Both the position numbers and the translations under genes were made by a program. The notes below the pieces were generated by a model that did not search any database, was not told the origin of the DNA, and saw nothing but the letters and a program-made list of their open reading frames with translations. Shown here in pieces: positions 34,166 through 43,261 of a DNA stretch of 64,000 bases (its first letter is position 1; each line of letters opens with the position of its first letter). This DNA is from Pollutimonas thiosulfatoxidans (lineage in GTDB: Bacteria > Pseudomonadota > Gammaproteobacteria > Burkholderiales > Burkholderiaceae_B), in NCBI RefSeq assembly GCF_004022565.1, contig NZ_CP022987.1, positions 2,294,001 to 2,358,000 on the forward strand. Reading direction: 5' to 3'.

Positions 34166-35543
34166 GGCCGCCGTTATCCTCGAGCACGACAAAGTCCGGG
34201 CCTGCTCTCCGCTTGCCATGCAGTTTGGCGTACGACCCGGCATGCGCAGTCGGGGCGTCCATGCCTTGTGCCCGCAAGCTACCCTGGCGCACTACGATGC
34301 CCATGTTGAAGCGCGCAGCATCAACGAGGTGGCGCTGGCCTTGCTGCAATACACGCCGCAGGTGGCACAAGGCGAGAACAACACATTGCTGCTGGAAGTC
34401 TTCGCCAGCCTGAGCCTTTTTGGCGGGGTGCGCAAATTGTTGCAACGGGTACAGGCATCCCTATGCGCCCTGGGGCCCACAGCACGCATTTCCTTGGCGC
34501 CCACGGCCGCAGGGGCCTGGCTGCTGGCTACCTGCACGGTCGCTCGCCACCGACGCAGCCTTCGGCTGCCTACACTGGCCCGGCGACTGGACCGCTTGCC
34601 TTGCGCTGCCCTGCCCGCGGCTCGGCCTTACCTGGACTGGCTGGAAGGCATAGGCGGCACGACCCTGGCGGCTTTGCGCGCCTTGCCCCGAGCAGGTCTG
34701 CAACGGCGTACCCACAAGACCGTGCTGCAAGCATTGGATGCTGCCTATGGCCAGGCACCCGAACTGCTTGAATGGATACAGGCTCCGCCCGAGTTTTCAG
34801 GCCGCATTGAACTGATGGAGCGCGTCGAACATGCCCAGGCCGTGCAATTTGTTGCGCACCGCTTGATCGAACAGCTTTGTGGCTGGCTGGCGGCGCATCA
34901 GCGCGCCGTCACCCGCGTCATCTTGCTGCTGGAACACGAGCGCGGCCGCCATGCCCGGGCACCCACGCCGCTTGAGTTGGCGCTGGGTGCGCCCACCTGG
35001 GAGTCCGGCCATTTGCTGCGGCTATTGCAAGAACGTCTGCACAATCTGCAATTGGCTGCCCCCATCGTTGCTGTTGCGCTGCAGGCGACCGATACCGAGA
35101 CCATGTCGCCCGTCTGCACGGATTTGTTTCCGGATCCTGGCGGCACGCCCGCGGATCGTCGCCGTCTGCTCGAACTGCTGGTGGCCCGACTGGGCCGCGA
35201 GAACGTATTGCACCCCAACCCGGTTGCCGACCACCGCCCGGAAATCGCCAACCGCTGGAGCGCAGTCGACCAGGTTGCGACCCGCGTACCATGCAAAGAC
35301 GACGCGGAGCGACCTTTCTGGCTGCTGGATACACCCATCGCCCTGCCGCTGCGCCAGCATCGGCCCTTTTATGGCTCTCCCTTGCGCATTCTGCGCGGTC
35401 CCGAGCGCATAGAAGACGGGTGGTGGAATGGCCTGGCCGTGCGCGATTACTTTATTGCCCAGGCATCCGATGGCACCCGATACTGGCTTTACCAGGAACG
35501 CGGCGCACACAGCGGCTGGTTTCTTCATGGTTTGTTTGCCTAG
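34095..35543 (+). CDS. imuB: Y-family polymerase-like protein ImuB (catalytically inactive)
   Basis: 482 residues from ATG 34095. It has the DinB/UmuC fold ('LWIGVHLLHPGLDALCPNW', 'SPLAMQFGVRPGMRSRGVHALCPQATLA') but the catalytic acidic residues of active Y-family enzymes are not seen, as expected for ImuB. ImuB bridges the beta clamp, ImuA and DnaE2. The C-terminal region includes 'RPFWLLDTPIALPL', 'GPERIEDGWWNGLAVRDYFIAQASDGTRYWLYQER', the usual ImuB tail. The start lies inside imuA; dnaE2 follows after 6 bp. Confidence 0.92.
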   Translation: MRLWIGVHLLHPGLDALCPNWRTEAAVILEHDKVRACSPLAMQFGVRPGMRSRGVHALCPQATLAHYDAHVEARSINEVALALLQYTPQVAQGENNTLLLEVFASLSLFGGVRKLLQRVQASLCALGPTARISLAPTAAGAWLLATCTVARHRRSLRLPTLARRLDRLPCAALPAARPYLDWLEGIGGTTLAALRALPRAGLQRRTHKTVLQALDAAYGQAPELLEWIQAPPEFSGRIELMERVEHAQAVQFVAHRLIEQLCGWLAAHQRAVTRVILLLEHERGRHARAPTPLELALGAPTWESGHLLRLLQERLHNLQLAAPIVAVALQATDTETMSPVCTDLFPDPGGTPADRRRLLELLVARLGRENVLHPNPVADHRPEIANRWSAVDQVATRVPCKDDAERPFWLLDTPIALPLRQHRPFYGSPLRILRGPERIEDGWWNGLAVRDYFIAQASDGTRYWLYQERGAHSGWFLHGLFA

Positions 35544-35549
35544 CGTGCC

Positions 35550-38500
35550 ATGTATAGCGATCCCGTCCTGCCGCCTTATGTCGAGCTTCATTGCCTGACC
35601 AACCATACCTTTCTGCGCGGTGCCTCGCACCCCGAAGAGCTCGTGACGCGTGCAGCACAACTGGGCTATGCGGCCATCGCAATTACCGACGAATGTTCGG
35701 TGGCCGGCGTGGTCCGGGCCTACGTGGAAGCCAAGAAGCAAAACCTGCCGCTCTTGACGGGCGCAAGCTTTATCTTGCGCAACGCCGACACGAAGCCGGC
35801 GGTACAGATCGTGGCACTGGCTCAAACACGACGCGGCTACGGCAACCTGTGCGAACTCATCACCCTGGGCCGTCGGCGTGCACCCAAGGGCGAATATCGG
35901 CTTTCGCCCACCGACATCGATCATCCCGCCGATCCACAACTGGCTCATTTGCAAGGGCTGCCCGAATGCGTCGTGCTGCTGGTGCCCGAGTATGGCGCCC
36001 CCTTCGAGCGTCTGCTGGCCCAGGCAGAATGGGTGGCCGCCACCTTCCCCGGCCGCTGCTGGATGTCCCTGACCTTGCTGCATCGCGCTCAGGACGACAG
36101 GCACAAGGCCGCTGTATTGGCGGCGGCGCGCCATGCCAACATGCCCGTCGTCGCCACCGGACAGGTCGAAATGCATGTACGTTCGCGCAAGCCCCTGCAC
36201 GACACCTTGACTGCCATACGGCTGGGCAAATCGGTACAGGAATGCGGCTTTCAGCGCGCGCCCAACGCCGAGCACCACTTGCGTGCCCGCATGCGCCTGG
36301 CCAATCTTTATCCGCGCGAAACGCTGGAGGAAACCCTCGAGGTTGCCACGCAATGTCCATTCACGCTGGACGAATTGAAATACGAATACCCGGACGAAAT
36401 CTGCCCGGCAGGGTTTAGCCCGGAAGCTTATCTACGTCAGGAAACCTATATCGGTGCGCATCGCCGCTTCCCCAAAGGCATACCGCTGAATGTGCAAGAA
36501 CAGCTCGAGCATGAGCTGGCCCTGATCGCCGAGCTGCACTACGAGCCCTACTTTCTTACGGTCTATGACATCGTAAAGTTCGCACGCAGCCGCAAAATAC
36601 TGTGCCAGGGTCGCGGGTCTGCGGCCAATAGCGCCGTCTGTTATTGCCTGGGCATCACCGAAGTGGATCCGGCCCGGGGCAACAATTTGTTCGAGCGCTT
36701 CATCAGCAAAGAGCGCAACGAGCCACCCGACATCGATGTGGACTTCGAGCATCAGCGACGCGAAGAAGTCATCCAGTACATCTATGAGAAATACGGCCGC
36801 GATCGCGCAGCATTGACCGCAGTGGTCATTACTTATCGCGTCAAAAGTACGCTGCGCGACACCGGCAAGGCGCTGGGCATAGACCCCATGATCATCGACG
36901 CCGTCGCCAAGTCTTATCACTATTGGGATGGCCGGGCCAATCTGGCGGCCCGCATGGCCGAATGCGGACTGGACTCGAACTCACCCACGACGCAGCAATG
37001 GATCAGCCTGGCTGAAAGGCTGTTGGGCTTTCCTCGTCACTTGTCTCAGCATCCGGGCGGCTTTGTTATTTCGCGCGGACCACTATGCCGGCTGGTTCCC
37101 ATCGAGAATGCCGCCATGGCCGATCGCAGTGTGGTGCAGTGGGACAAGGATGACCTTGACGCCATGGGCTTGCTTAAAGTGGATATCCTGGCGCTGGGCA
37201 TGCTTAGCGTGATACGCCGGGCACTGGAATATGTGTCAGAGCAGCGCGGCGAACCTTTCGAACTCCAGGACATCCCCGCCGAAGACGACGCCACCTACGA
37301 CATGATCTGCGCCGCCGACACGATCGGCACTTTTCAGATCGAATCGCGAGCGCAAATGTCCATGTTGCCGCGCATGCGCCCCCGCGAATTCTACGACCTG
37401 GTCATCGAGGTGGCCATTGTTCGTCCTGGCCCCATTCAGGGAGGCATGGTGCACCCATACCTGCGCCGACGCCAGAAGCTGGAGCCGGTCACCTACCCCA
37501 GCGAAGATGTGCGCAAAGCGCTGGAGCGCACGCTGGGCATCCCTATTTTTCAGGAACAAGTCATGCAAATTGCCATGCTGGCTGCGGGTTTCTCTGCCGG
37601 CGAAGCCGACGAGTTGCGTCGCTCCATGGCAGCCTGGCGCCGCAAGGGCGGACTGGGCAAGTTCTATGACAAGATCATCGGCGGCATGGCCAGCCGCGGT
37701 TACGACCCTGAGTTCGCCGAACAGATTTTTCGGCAAATACAAGGCTTCGGCGAATACGGTTTTCCAGAAAGCCATGCTGCCAGCTTTGCCTTGCTGGCGT
37801 ACGCCAGTTGCTGGCTCAAGTGCCACGAGCCCCAGGCCTTTTTGGCTGCCCTGCTCAACAGTCAGCCCATGGGGTTTTATTCGCCCTCGGCATTGGTGCA
37901 AGATGCACGCCGCCATGGCGTGATAGTGCGTCCGGTGGATGTTACCTGCAGCCGCTGGGACGCCACGCTTGAGCCCATTGCCGGCCAGCCCCCTGCCGTT
38001 CGCCTGGGCATGAACCAGCTAAAGGGCATGCAAAAGGAAAGTGCATGGCGCATTGAAGAAGCGCGTTCCATACGTCCCTTTGCTTCGGTGGCCGACCTTG
38101 CCCGCCGGGCCAACCTGGGGCGTCTGGACTTGAATGCCTTGGCAGCCGGTGATGCATTGCAAGCCCTGGCCGGACATCGGCGGGCCGCGCTTTGGGAAGC
38201 CGTGGTCAGCACTCCTGAGCGCGGCTTGCTGAACCAGGCTGACATCCGCGAACCTGTACAACCCATGCTGCCTTTGCTGACCGAAGGCCAGTCTCTGATA
38301 GCCGACTACCGCTCGCAAGGCCTGACCCTGGGACGCCATCCGCTAGCCTTGCTGCGCGACAAACTGACAGCCCTGCGGTTTTCTTCCTCGGCTGATTTGC
38401 GCGAGCAGCCCAACCGACGGCTGGTGCGCGCCTGCGGCATCGTCACGGTGCGCCAGCGCCCAGGCACCTCCAAGGGGGTGGTGTTTATTACGCTGGAAGA

Positions 38501-38699
38501 TGAAGCCGGACAAGTCAACCTGATTGTGCGCCCCGACATCGTGGAAAAGCAGCGTCGTGAAGTTTTAAGCGCCAGCTTGCTCGGTGCCTATGGCGTGTGG
38601 CAATCGGAAAGCGGTGTCCAGAATCTGGTCGTGGGCCGGCTGGTGGACTTAAGCCCACTATTAGGCAGGCTTGCCACCACCAGCCGCAACTTCCATTAA
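35550..38699 (+). CDS. dnaE2: error-prone DNA polymerase DnaE2 (ImuC)
   Basis: 1049 residues. A PHP domain begins 'YVELHCLTNHTFLRGASHPEELV'. The C-family polymerase core includes 'ILCQGRGSAANSAVCYCLGITEVDPA' and the catalytic 'PPDIDVDFEHQRREEVIQYIYEKYGRDRAA', then 'RHLSQHPGGFVISR' and 'QWDKDDLDAMGLLKVDILALGML'. It ends with helix-hairpin-helix and OB domains ('RPGTSKGVVFITLEDEAGQVNLIV'). It lacks the long C-terminal tail of replicative DnaE1. It copies past lesions after SOS induction. The stop overlaps the next, convergent gene by 4 bp. Confidence 0.96.
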   Translation: MYSDPVLPPYVELHCLTNHTFLRGASHPEELVTRAAQLGYAAIAITDECSVAGVVRAYVEAKKQNLPLLTGASFILRNADTKPAVQIVALAQTRRGYGNLCELITLGRRRAPKGEYRLSPTDIDHPADPQLAHLQGLPECVVLLVPEYGAPFERLLAQAEWVAATFPGRCWMSLTLLHRAQDDRHKAAVLAAARHANMPVVATGQVEMHVRSRKPLHDTLTAIRLGKSVQECGFQRAPNAEHHLRARMRLANLYPRETLEETLEVATQCPFTLDELKYEYPDEICPAGFSPEAYLRQETYIGAHRRFPKGIPLNVQEQLEHELALIAELHYEPYFLTVYDIVKFARSRKILCQGRGSAANSAVCYCLGITEVDPARGNNLFERFISKERNEPPDIDVDFEHQRREEVIQYIYEKYGRDRAALTAVVITYRVKSTLRDTGKALGIDPMIIDAVAKSYHYWDGRANLAARMAECGLDSNSPTTQQWISLAERLLGFPRHLSQHPGGFVISRGPLCRLVPIENAAMADRSVVQWDKDDLDAMGLLKVDILALGMLSVIRRALEYVSEQRGEPFELQDIPAEDDATYDMICAADTIGTFQIESRAQMSMLPRMRPREFYDLVIEVAIVRPGPIQGGMVHPYLRRRQKLEPVTYPSEDVRKALERTLGIPIFQEQVMQIAMLAAGFSAGEADELRRSMAAWRRKGGLGKFYDKIIGGMASRGYDPEFAEQIFRQIQGFGEYGFPESHAASFALLAYASCWLKCHEPQAFLAALLNSQPMGFYSPSALVQDARRHGVIVRPVDVTCSRWDATLEPIAGQPPAVRLGMNQLKGMQKESAWRIEEARSIRPFASVADLARRANLGRLDLNALAAGDALQALAGHRRAALWEAVVSTPERGLLNQADIREPVQPMLPLLTEGQSLIADYRSQGLTLGRHPLALLRDKLTALRFSSSADLREQPNRRLVRACGIVTVRQRPGTSKGVVFITLEDEAGQVNLIVRPDIVEKQRREVLSASLLGAYGVWQSESGVQNLVVGRLVDLSPLLGRLATTSRNFH

Positions 38700-39166
38700 G
38701 GTTTCTTGGAGCTTAACAGCGTATGCAGCACCAGCCCCAAGCCAAAGGCCACATAGACTCCGGCCAGCGCCGGCTTGCCAAGGCGCCGCTCGAACCCGGG
38801 CGTCAAGCGCTCGGGGGTGCACTTCATATCGACCACGCAAGCCATGGCTGCAACACCGCCGGCAATGGCCAGTGCCTGCTTCTTGCTGGGTTGCGGTTTA
38901 CAGCGGCACACCAGATACTCGTACGCCACCGCCCAGAAAACCGATGCCGCATGATGTATGCAATACCCCGCAACGCTATAACGCCACGAACTATCCTGTT
39001 GACGCAGCGCCTTGTCGGCCCAGACCCAATGACTTACAGCGTTTACCGGCGCAATCGCGCTGCGGCAATCGCGCACTCCACCATGCAACAGGGCAACGGT
39101 GGATGCCACGCTTGCGGAACTGCCTGATACCAAGGCGCGCTTTAACAGCCTTACCAATGTTTTCAT
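38696..39166 (-). CDS. hypothetical membrane protein
   Basis: 156 residues with three or four likely helices ('HHAASVFWAVAYEYLVCRC', 'KKQALAIAGGVAAMACVVDM', 'LAGVYVAFGLGLVLHTLL'). It begins 'MKTLVRLLKRALVSGSSASVASTVALLHGG'. Two His and several Cys residues ('YCIHHAAS', 'CRCKP', 'DMKCTPERLTPGFERRLG') are notable but I cannot assign a family. It overlaps the end of dnaE2 by 4 bp tail to tail and is divergent from the SDR-DoxX gene. Confidence 0.7.
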   Translation of the reverse strand: MKTLVRLLKRALVSGSSASVASTVALLHGGVRDCRSAIAPVNAVSHWVWADKALRQQDSSWRYSVAGYCIHHAASVFWAVAYEYLVCRCKPQPSKKQALAIAGGVAAMACVVDMKCTPERLTPGFERRLGKPALAGVYVAFGLGLVLHTLLSSKKP

Positions 39167-39256
39167 TTTTGGGCTCCCCTACCGGCAGCGGCAACCTAGA
39201 ATAGCAAGACGCAGTCCCGCCCTTGTAACGATCTGTTGAACGACTCAGAGGCTTGC

Positions 39257-40546
39257 ATGAAGATTTTGCTTACCGGAGCATCAGGCTTTATTGGGCGGCA
39301 TCTGCTCACCGCACTGCTGGATGCCGGACACGACGTAGTGTGCGCCGTCCGCAAGGCCCGCGCTGCGGCGCGGCCCGGCCTGTCGCAGGTTGTCGTGGAT
39401 TTCAACAAGGCACAACATCCCCAAGACTGGATGCCCGCGCTCAATGGCGTCGATGTGGTGGTTAATGCTGTAGGCATCTTGCGCGAATTGCCCGGTCAGA
39501 CCTTCGACACCCTGCATCGTGCCGCGCCGATTGCACTGTTTACGGCCGCCGCCGAAATCGGCGTACGCCATATTGTGCAAATCTCGGCGCTGGGTGCCGA
39601 CGAGCAAGCCGCCTCGCGCTACCACCTGAGCAAGAAAGCCGCCGATGACTTTCTGCTGGCCCTGCCGGTACAGGCCACCATTGCCCAGCCCTCCTTGGTC
39701 TATGGCCCCGGCGGCGCCAGCGCGGCTCTGTTCGAGCGCTACGCCAGCATGCCGCTCATCCCACTGCCCGGCGGCGGCACTCAGCAAGTTCAGCCCGTGC
39801 ACATTGATGATGTGGTCAGCGTGTTGCTGCGCCTGATCGAGTCCGCCCCCGGGCCCGACCGACGGGTGGCCATCGTGGGGCCGGAACCCATATCCTTGCG
39901 GTCGTTCTATGCAGCACTGCGACGCGCCATGGGCTTTAGCAGCCCCGCAAGATTCGTGGCGATACCCATGCCCATCATGCGCATGGTGGCCCGCATCGGC
40001 AACCGCTTGCCTGGCGGTTTTCTCGACACCGAAACCCTGGACATGCTGCAACGGGGCAACACGGCTGACGCAGCCGCGACGCAATCTTTATTGGGGCACC
40101 GGCCACGCGCTCCCCGCCAGTTCGTACCCTCACGCTATGCCGACGCGGTCGCCGCCCAGGCGCGCCTGCGATGGCTGCTACCCATGCTGCGATGGGCTGT
40201 AGGCCTCGTCTGGATTGTTACCGGCCTGGTTTCTCTGGGCCTGTACCCCGTCGAACAAAGCTACGCGCTATTGGCCCGCAGCGGCGTGCCGCCCCCGCTG
40301 CAGCCGCTGTTCTTGTATGGCGCGGCGGCGCTGGATGTACTGCTGGGCGTGCTGGCCCTGCTGCCCCGCAGGTCGCGCCTGATATGGCTGGCGCAAGCGA
40401 CACTGGTGCTGGCCTACACCGCCATCATCACCGTCAAGCTGCCTGAATTCTGGCTGCACCCCTACGGCCCCGTCCTGAAGAACCTGCCGTTCCTTGCGGC
40501 TCTATGGATACTGTACGAGCTGGAGGACCGCACATGGACTACGTGA
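39257..40546 (+). CDS. NAD(P)-binding epimerase-like protein fused to a DoxX-like membrane domain
   Basis: 429 residues from ATG 39257. Residues 1-290 are an atypical short-chain dehydrogenase: 'MKILLTGASGFIGRHLLTALLDAGHDV' (nucleotide-binding), 'VDVVVNAVGILRE', 'QISALGADEQAASRYHLSKKAAD' with a Y-x3-K, and 'PSLVYGPGG'. Residues 310-429 hold about four helices ('WAVGLVWIVTGLVSLGLYP', 'FLYGAAALDVLLGVLALLP', 'LIWLAQATLVLAYTAIITV') of the DoxX-like type. The enzyme would sit at the inner face of the membrane. Substrate unknown. It overlaps the DUF2269 gene by 13 bp. Confidence 0.88.
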   Translation: MKILLTGASGFIGRHLLTALLDAGHDVVCAVRKARAAARPGLSQVVVDFNKAQHPQDWMPALNGVDVVVNAVGILRELPGQTFDTLHRAAPIALFTAAAEIGVRHIVQISALGADEQAASRYHLSKKAADDFLLALPVQATIAQPSLVYGPGGASAALFERYASMPLIPLPGGGTQQVQPVHIDDVVSVLLRLIESAPGPDRRVAIVGPEPISLRSFYAALRRAMGFSSPARFVAIPMPIMRMVARIGNRLPGGFLDTETLDMLQRGNTADAAATQSLLGHRPRAPRQFVPSRYADAVAAQARLRWLLPMLRWAVGLVWIVTGLVSLGLYPVEQSYALLARSGVPPPLQPLFLYGAAALDVLLGVLALLPRRSRLIWLAQATLVLAYTAIITVKLPEFWLHPYGPVLKNLPFLAALWILYELEDRTWTT

Positions 40547-40998
40547 TTCTTAAATGGCTGCATGTGTTGAGCTCGACGATATTATTCGGCACCGGCATCG
40601 GCAGCGCTTTCTATCTGCTGCTGGCCACCTTGTCCAAGGACGTGCAGGTGATCGCACGGGTGTCGGGCTATGTGGTGATTGCGGATTATTTATTTACCGC
40701 CACCACTGCCATCGCTCAACCGGTGACCGGTTTCTGGTTGGTGTATATGGCCGGTTTTCCGCTGGACGCGGCCTGGCTGTACCACTCTATTATCTTGTAC
40801 GCGCTTGCCATTGCCTGCTGGTTGCCTGTGGTCGGCATACAGATACGCCTGCGCAACCTGGCACAACTGGCCGCGCAACAGCACAGCCCCTTGCCACCCG
40901 CTTATTGGCGCTGGTTCCGCGCCTGGTTCGCCTTGGGCATTCCCGCCTTTTTCGCTTTCGTCATTGTGTTTTATCTGATGGTTGCCAAGCCGGTATAG
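40534..40998 (+). CDS. DUF2269 family integral membrane protein
   Basis: 154 residues from ATG 40534, preceded by GGAGGA within the previous gene. Four predicted helices: 'WLHVLSSTILFGTGIGSAFYLLLA', 'VSGYVVIADYLFTATTAIAQPVTGFWLVYM', 'YHSIILYALAIACWLPVVGIQIRL', 'FALGIPAFFAFVIVFYLMVAKPV'. The 'KWLHVLSS' start and 'PVTGFWLV' are typical of DUF2269. Overlap with the SDR-DoxX gene suggests the two act together in the membrane. No biochemical role is known to me. Confidence 0.88.
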   Translation: MDYVILKWLHVLSSTILFGTGIGSAFYLLLATLSKDVQVIARVSGYVVIADYLFTATTAIAQPVTGFWLVYMAGFPLDAAWLYHSIILYALAIACWLPVVGIQIRLRNLAQLAAQQHSPLPPAYWRWFRAWFALGIPAFFAFVIVFYLMVAKPV

Positions 40999-41061
40999 CA
41001 ACCGCCGGTACAGCTTTTGCTGAGTGCTCCTTGTCGAAAACCTCACAATCGGAGCACAACC

Positions 41062-41571
41062 ATGAATGACGCAACAGAGCATCTGCTGGACTGGCTACGT
41101 GACGCACACGCCATGGAGAAACAGGCAGAGACCATGCTGACCGCCACAGCGGAACGCCTGGAAAACTACCCCGAATTGCGCGCCAAGCTGCAAGCGCATT
41201 GTGAAGAAACGCGCCAGCAGGCCGATCTGCTGCGTCAGTGCCTGGAACGCTTGGGCGAAGACACCTCGACCATGAAAGACATCATGGGCAAAACCATGGC
41301 GACAGCCCAAGGATTCAGCGGCGTGTTCGCCCCCGACGAAGTGGTCAAGGCCGCCATGGCCAGCTACACCTTCGAGCACATGGAGATCGCTTCCTACCGC
41401 TGCCTGATTGCTGCAGCTGAACTGGCCGGCGACATGGAAACCAAGCGCGTCTGCGAACAGATTCTGCCGCAGGAGGAAGCCATGGCCAAATGGCTGCTGG
41501 AACACCTGGCTCCGGTCACACAGCAATTCCTGGCGCGAGACGAATTCGACGCCGACACCGCCAAACGCTAA
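41062..41571 (+). CDS. YciE/DUF892 ferritin-like protein
   Basis: 169 residues from ATG 41062 (GGAG upstream). An all-helical ferritin-like protein: 'HLLDWLRDAHAMEKQAETMLTATAERLENYPELRAKLQAHCEETRQQADLLRQCLERLG', then 'FEHMEIASYRCLIAAAELAGDMETKRVCEQILPQEEAMAKWLLEHL'. The paired Glu/His positions (E in 'AMEKQ', 'HCEET', 'EHMEIASY', 'EEAMA') are those of the di-iron site. The family is linked to stress responses. An alcohol dehydrogenase gene follows after 20 bp with the same orientation. Confidence 0.88.
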   Translation: MNDATEHLLDWLRDAHAMEKQAETMLTATAERLENYPELRAKLQAHCEETRQQADLLRQCLERLGEDTSTMKDIMGKTMATAQGFSGVFAPDEVVKAAMASYTFEHMEIASYRCLIAAAELAGDMETKRVCEQILPQEEAMAKWLLEHLAPVTQQFLARDEFDADTAKR

Positions 41572-41591
41572 GTCGCAGCCCGGAGCGCAAC

Positions 41592-42773
41592 ATGAGAGCA
41601 CTAACCTGGCACGGCAAACACAAGATACAGTGCGACACGGTTCCTGACCCCATCATCGAGCACCCGCGCGATGCCATCATCAAGGTCTCTGCCTGCGCGA
41701 TCTGCGGATCGGACCTGCACTTGTTCGATGGTTTCATGCCAGGCATGAAATCGGGCGACATCATGGGCCATGAGTTCATGGGCGAGGTCGTCGAAACTGG
41801 CAGCGAGAACACGGCCCTTTCCATAGGCGAGCGCGTAGTGATTCCGTTCACCATCTTTTGCGGCGAATGCGAACAATGCAAGCGGGGCAATTTCGCAGTC
41901 TGCGAACGCAGCAACCGCAACAAGGATGCGGCTGCGAAGTTGTTCGGACATACCTGCGCGGGGCTGTTCGGCTACACCCACATCACGGGCGGTTACCCGG
42001 GCGGCCAGGCAGAGTATGTACGCGTGCCCTACGCCGACACGACGCACATCAAAGTACCCGAGGGCCTGACAGACGACCAGGTGCTGTTCCTGGGAGACAT
42101 TCTGCCCACGGGCTGGCAGGCTGCAGCGCAGTGCGACATACAGCCGACCGACACGGTGGCCATCTGGGGCGCGGGACCGGTGGGCCAAATGGCGATACGC
42201 AGCGCCGTGCTGATGAACGCCAAGCAGGTCATCGTCATCGACCGTGTCCCCGAACGACTGGCGATGGCCCAGGCTGGCGGCGCGATAGCCATTAACTTCG
42301 ACGAGGAAAGCGTACTGGATCGGCTGAACGAATTGACGGCAGGCAAGGGACCCGAGAAATGCATAGACGCCGTCGGCATGGAATCACACGTGACGCGCTC
42401 TTTTGACTCTGTTTACGATCGAGTGAAGCAAGCGGTGATGCTGGAGTCGGACAGACCTCATGTATTGCGCGAGATGATTTATGTATGCCGGCCCGGCGGC
42501 ACCCTGTCCATACCCGGCGTGTATGGCGGCCTGATCGACAAGATACCGTTTGGAGCGTCGATGAACAAAGGGCTGACCTGGCGGATGGGGCAGACGCATG
42601 TCAATCGGTGGACGGACGAGTTGATTCAACATATTGTCGACGGGCACATAGACCCTTCTTTTGTCATTACCCATACCGTGGGGCTGGAGGCCGGGCCAGA
42701 GATGTACAAGACATTCCGGGAGAAGGAGGACGGGTGCATCAAGGTCGTTATGAAACCGGGGCTGGTTTCTTAG
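41592..42773 (+). CDS. zinc-dependent alcohol dehydrogenase, formaldehyde-dehydrogenase-like
   Basis: 393 residues from ATG 41592 (CGGAG upstream). A GroES-like domain with catalytic Zn ligands 'CAICGSDLH' and 'GHEFMGEV', structural Zn Cys in 'FCGECEQCKRGNFAVCERSN', then a Rossmann domain 'VAIWGAGPVGQMAIRSAVLMNAKQVIVID'. The insertion 'FGHTCAGLFGYTHITGGYPGGQAEYVRVPYAD' and the long 'VGMESHVTRSFDSVYDRVKQAVMLESDRPHVLREMIYVCRPGG' loop are typical of the FdhA-like subgroup. Substrate could be formaldehyde or another aldehyde/alcohol. The second repeat island follows. Confidence 0.92.
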   Translation: MRALTWHGKHKIQCDTVPDPIIEHPRDAIIKVSACAICGSDLHLFDGFMPGMKSGDIMGHEFMGEVVETGSENTALSIGERVVIPFTIFCGECEQCKRGNFAVCERSNRNKDAAAKLFGHTCAGLFGYTHITGGYPGGQAEYVRVPYADTTHIKVPEGLTDDQVLFLGDILPTGWQAAAQCDIQPTDTVAIWGAGPVGQMAIRSAVLMNAKQVIVIDRVPERLAMAQAGGAIAINFDEESVLDRLNELTAGKGPEKCIDAVGMESHVTRSFDSVYDRVKQAVMLESDRPHVLREMIYVCRPGGTLSIPGVYGGLIDKIPFGASMNKGLTWRMGQTHVNRWTDELIQHIVDGHIDPSFVITHTVGLEAGPEMYKTFREKEDGCIKVVMKPGLVS

Positions 42774-42819
42774 GATGGTGTCTTTCTGTGCCATTGATTT
42801 TGGTTTCTTAAGAAGGCGC

Positions 42820-43025
42820 GCACGGGCAGGTGGCGGGGCGGCTTAATGGTCACGGTCCGGCAAGCCGGACTTCCCGTCCATCAGCACGGATCAGGGCGGC
42901 CGCGAAACTCACAACGTCGGGGCAGTGCCCCGACAAACATGTTGTTCGAACAGTCGCGGCCTTGCCTCCCTGATCCGCACTGATAGCCGGCGTGCCCAAT
43001 GCGCCGCCCCGCCACCTGCCCGTGC
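42820..43025. repeat. palindromic element B1 (variable-arm family B, core in plus orientation)
   Basis: Arms at 42820-42842 and 43003-43025 are perfect 23-bp reverse complements. The core of about 160 bp holds a 19-nt central palindrome GTCGGGGCAGTGCCCCGAC (42916-42934), preceded by AACTCACAAC and followed by an ACAGTCGCGGCCTTGCCTCC block. It aligns with element B2 in the opposite orientation, while the arms of the two are different. It begins 46 bp after the dehydrogenase stop codon. Confidence 0.85.
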
Positions 43026-43261
43026 ACACCTTTTGCAGTAGCTCGGGTTGAATGGCACTGGTTGCCACGGACTTGGGTTGCAATAAACCGCTGTTGGTAT
43101 GAGGTGCCAGCACCCGTCTGGGGTGGAGAAAGGGTATATGCGGGAGACCTCGATTCGAAGACTCACCTGCTGGCACGGTGCCCAAGAAGCCTGCCCTCTA
43201 CCGATACCTCAAAGAAAAACGGCCCTCGTCTCCGATCACTGCTTCAATCACTTCAATCGGA
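43026..43261. other. spacer between family-B elements, no gene recognised
   Basis: Open frames here (for example plus-strand from 42999 and 43099) run into the flanking palindromes, have no ribosome site and show no recognisable motif. I see nothing identifiable in this stretch. Confidence 0.5.

Noticed and set aside
35022..36353. 443-residue open frame opposite imuB/dnaE2
   Set aside because: It spans the junction of two clearly real genes and has no family resemblance; typical GC-rich antisense frame.
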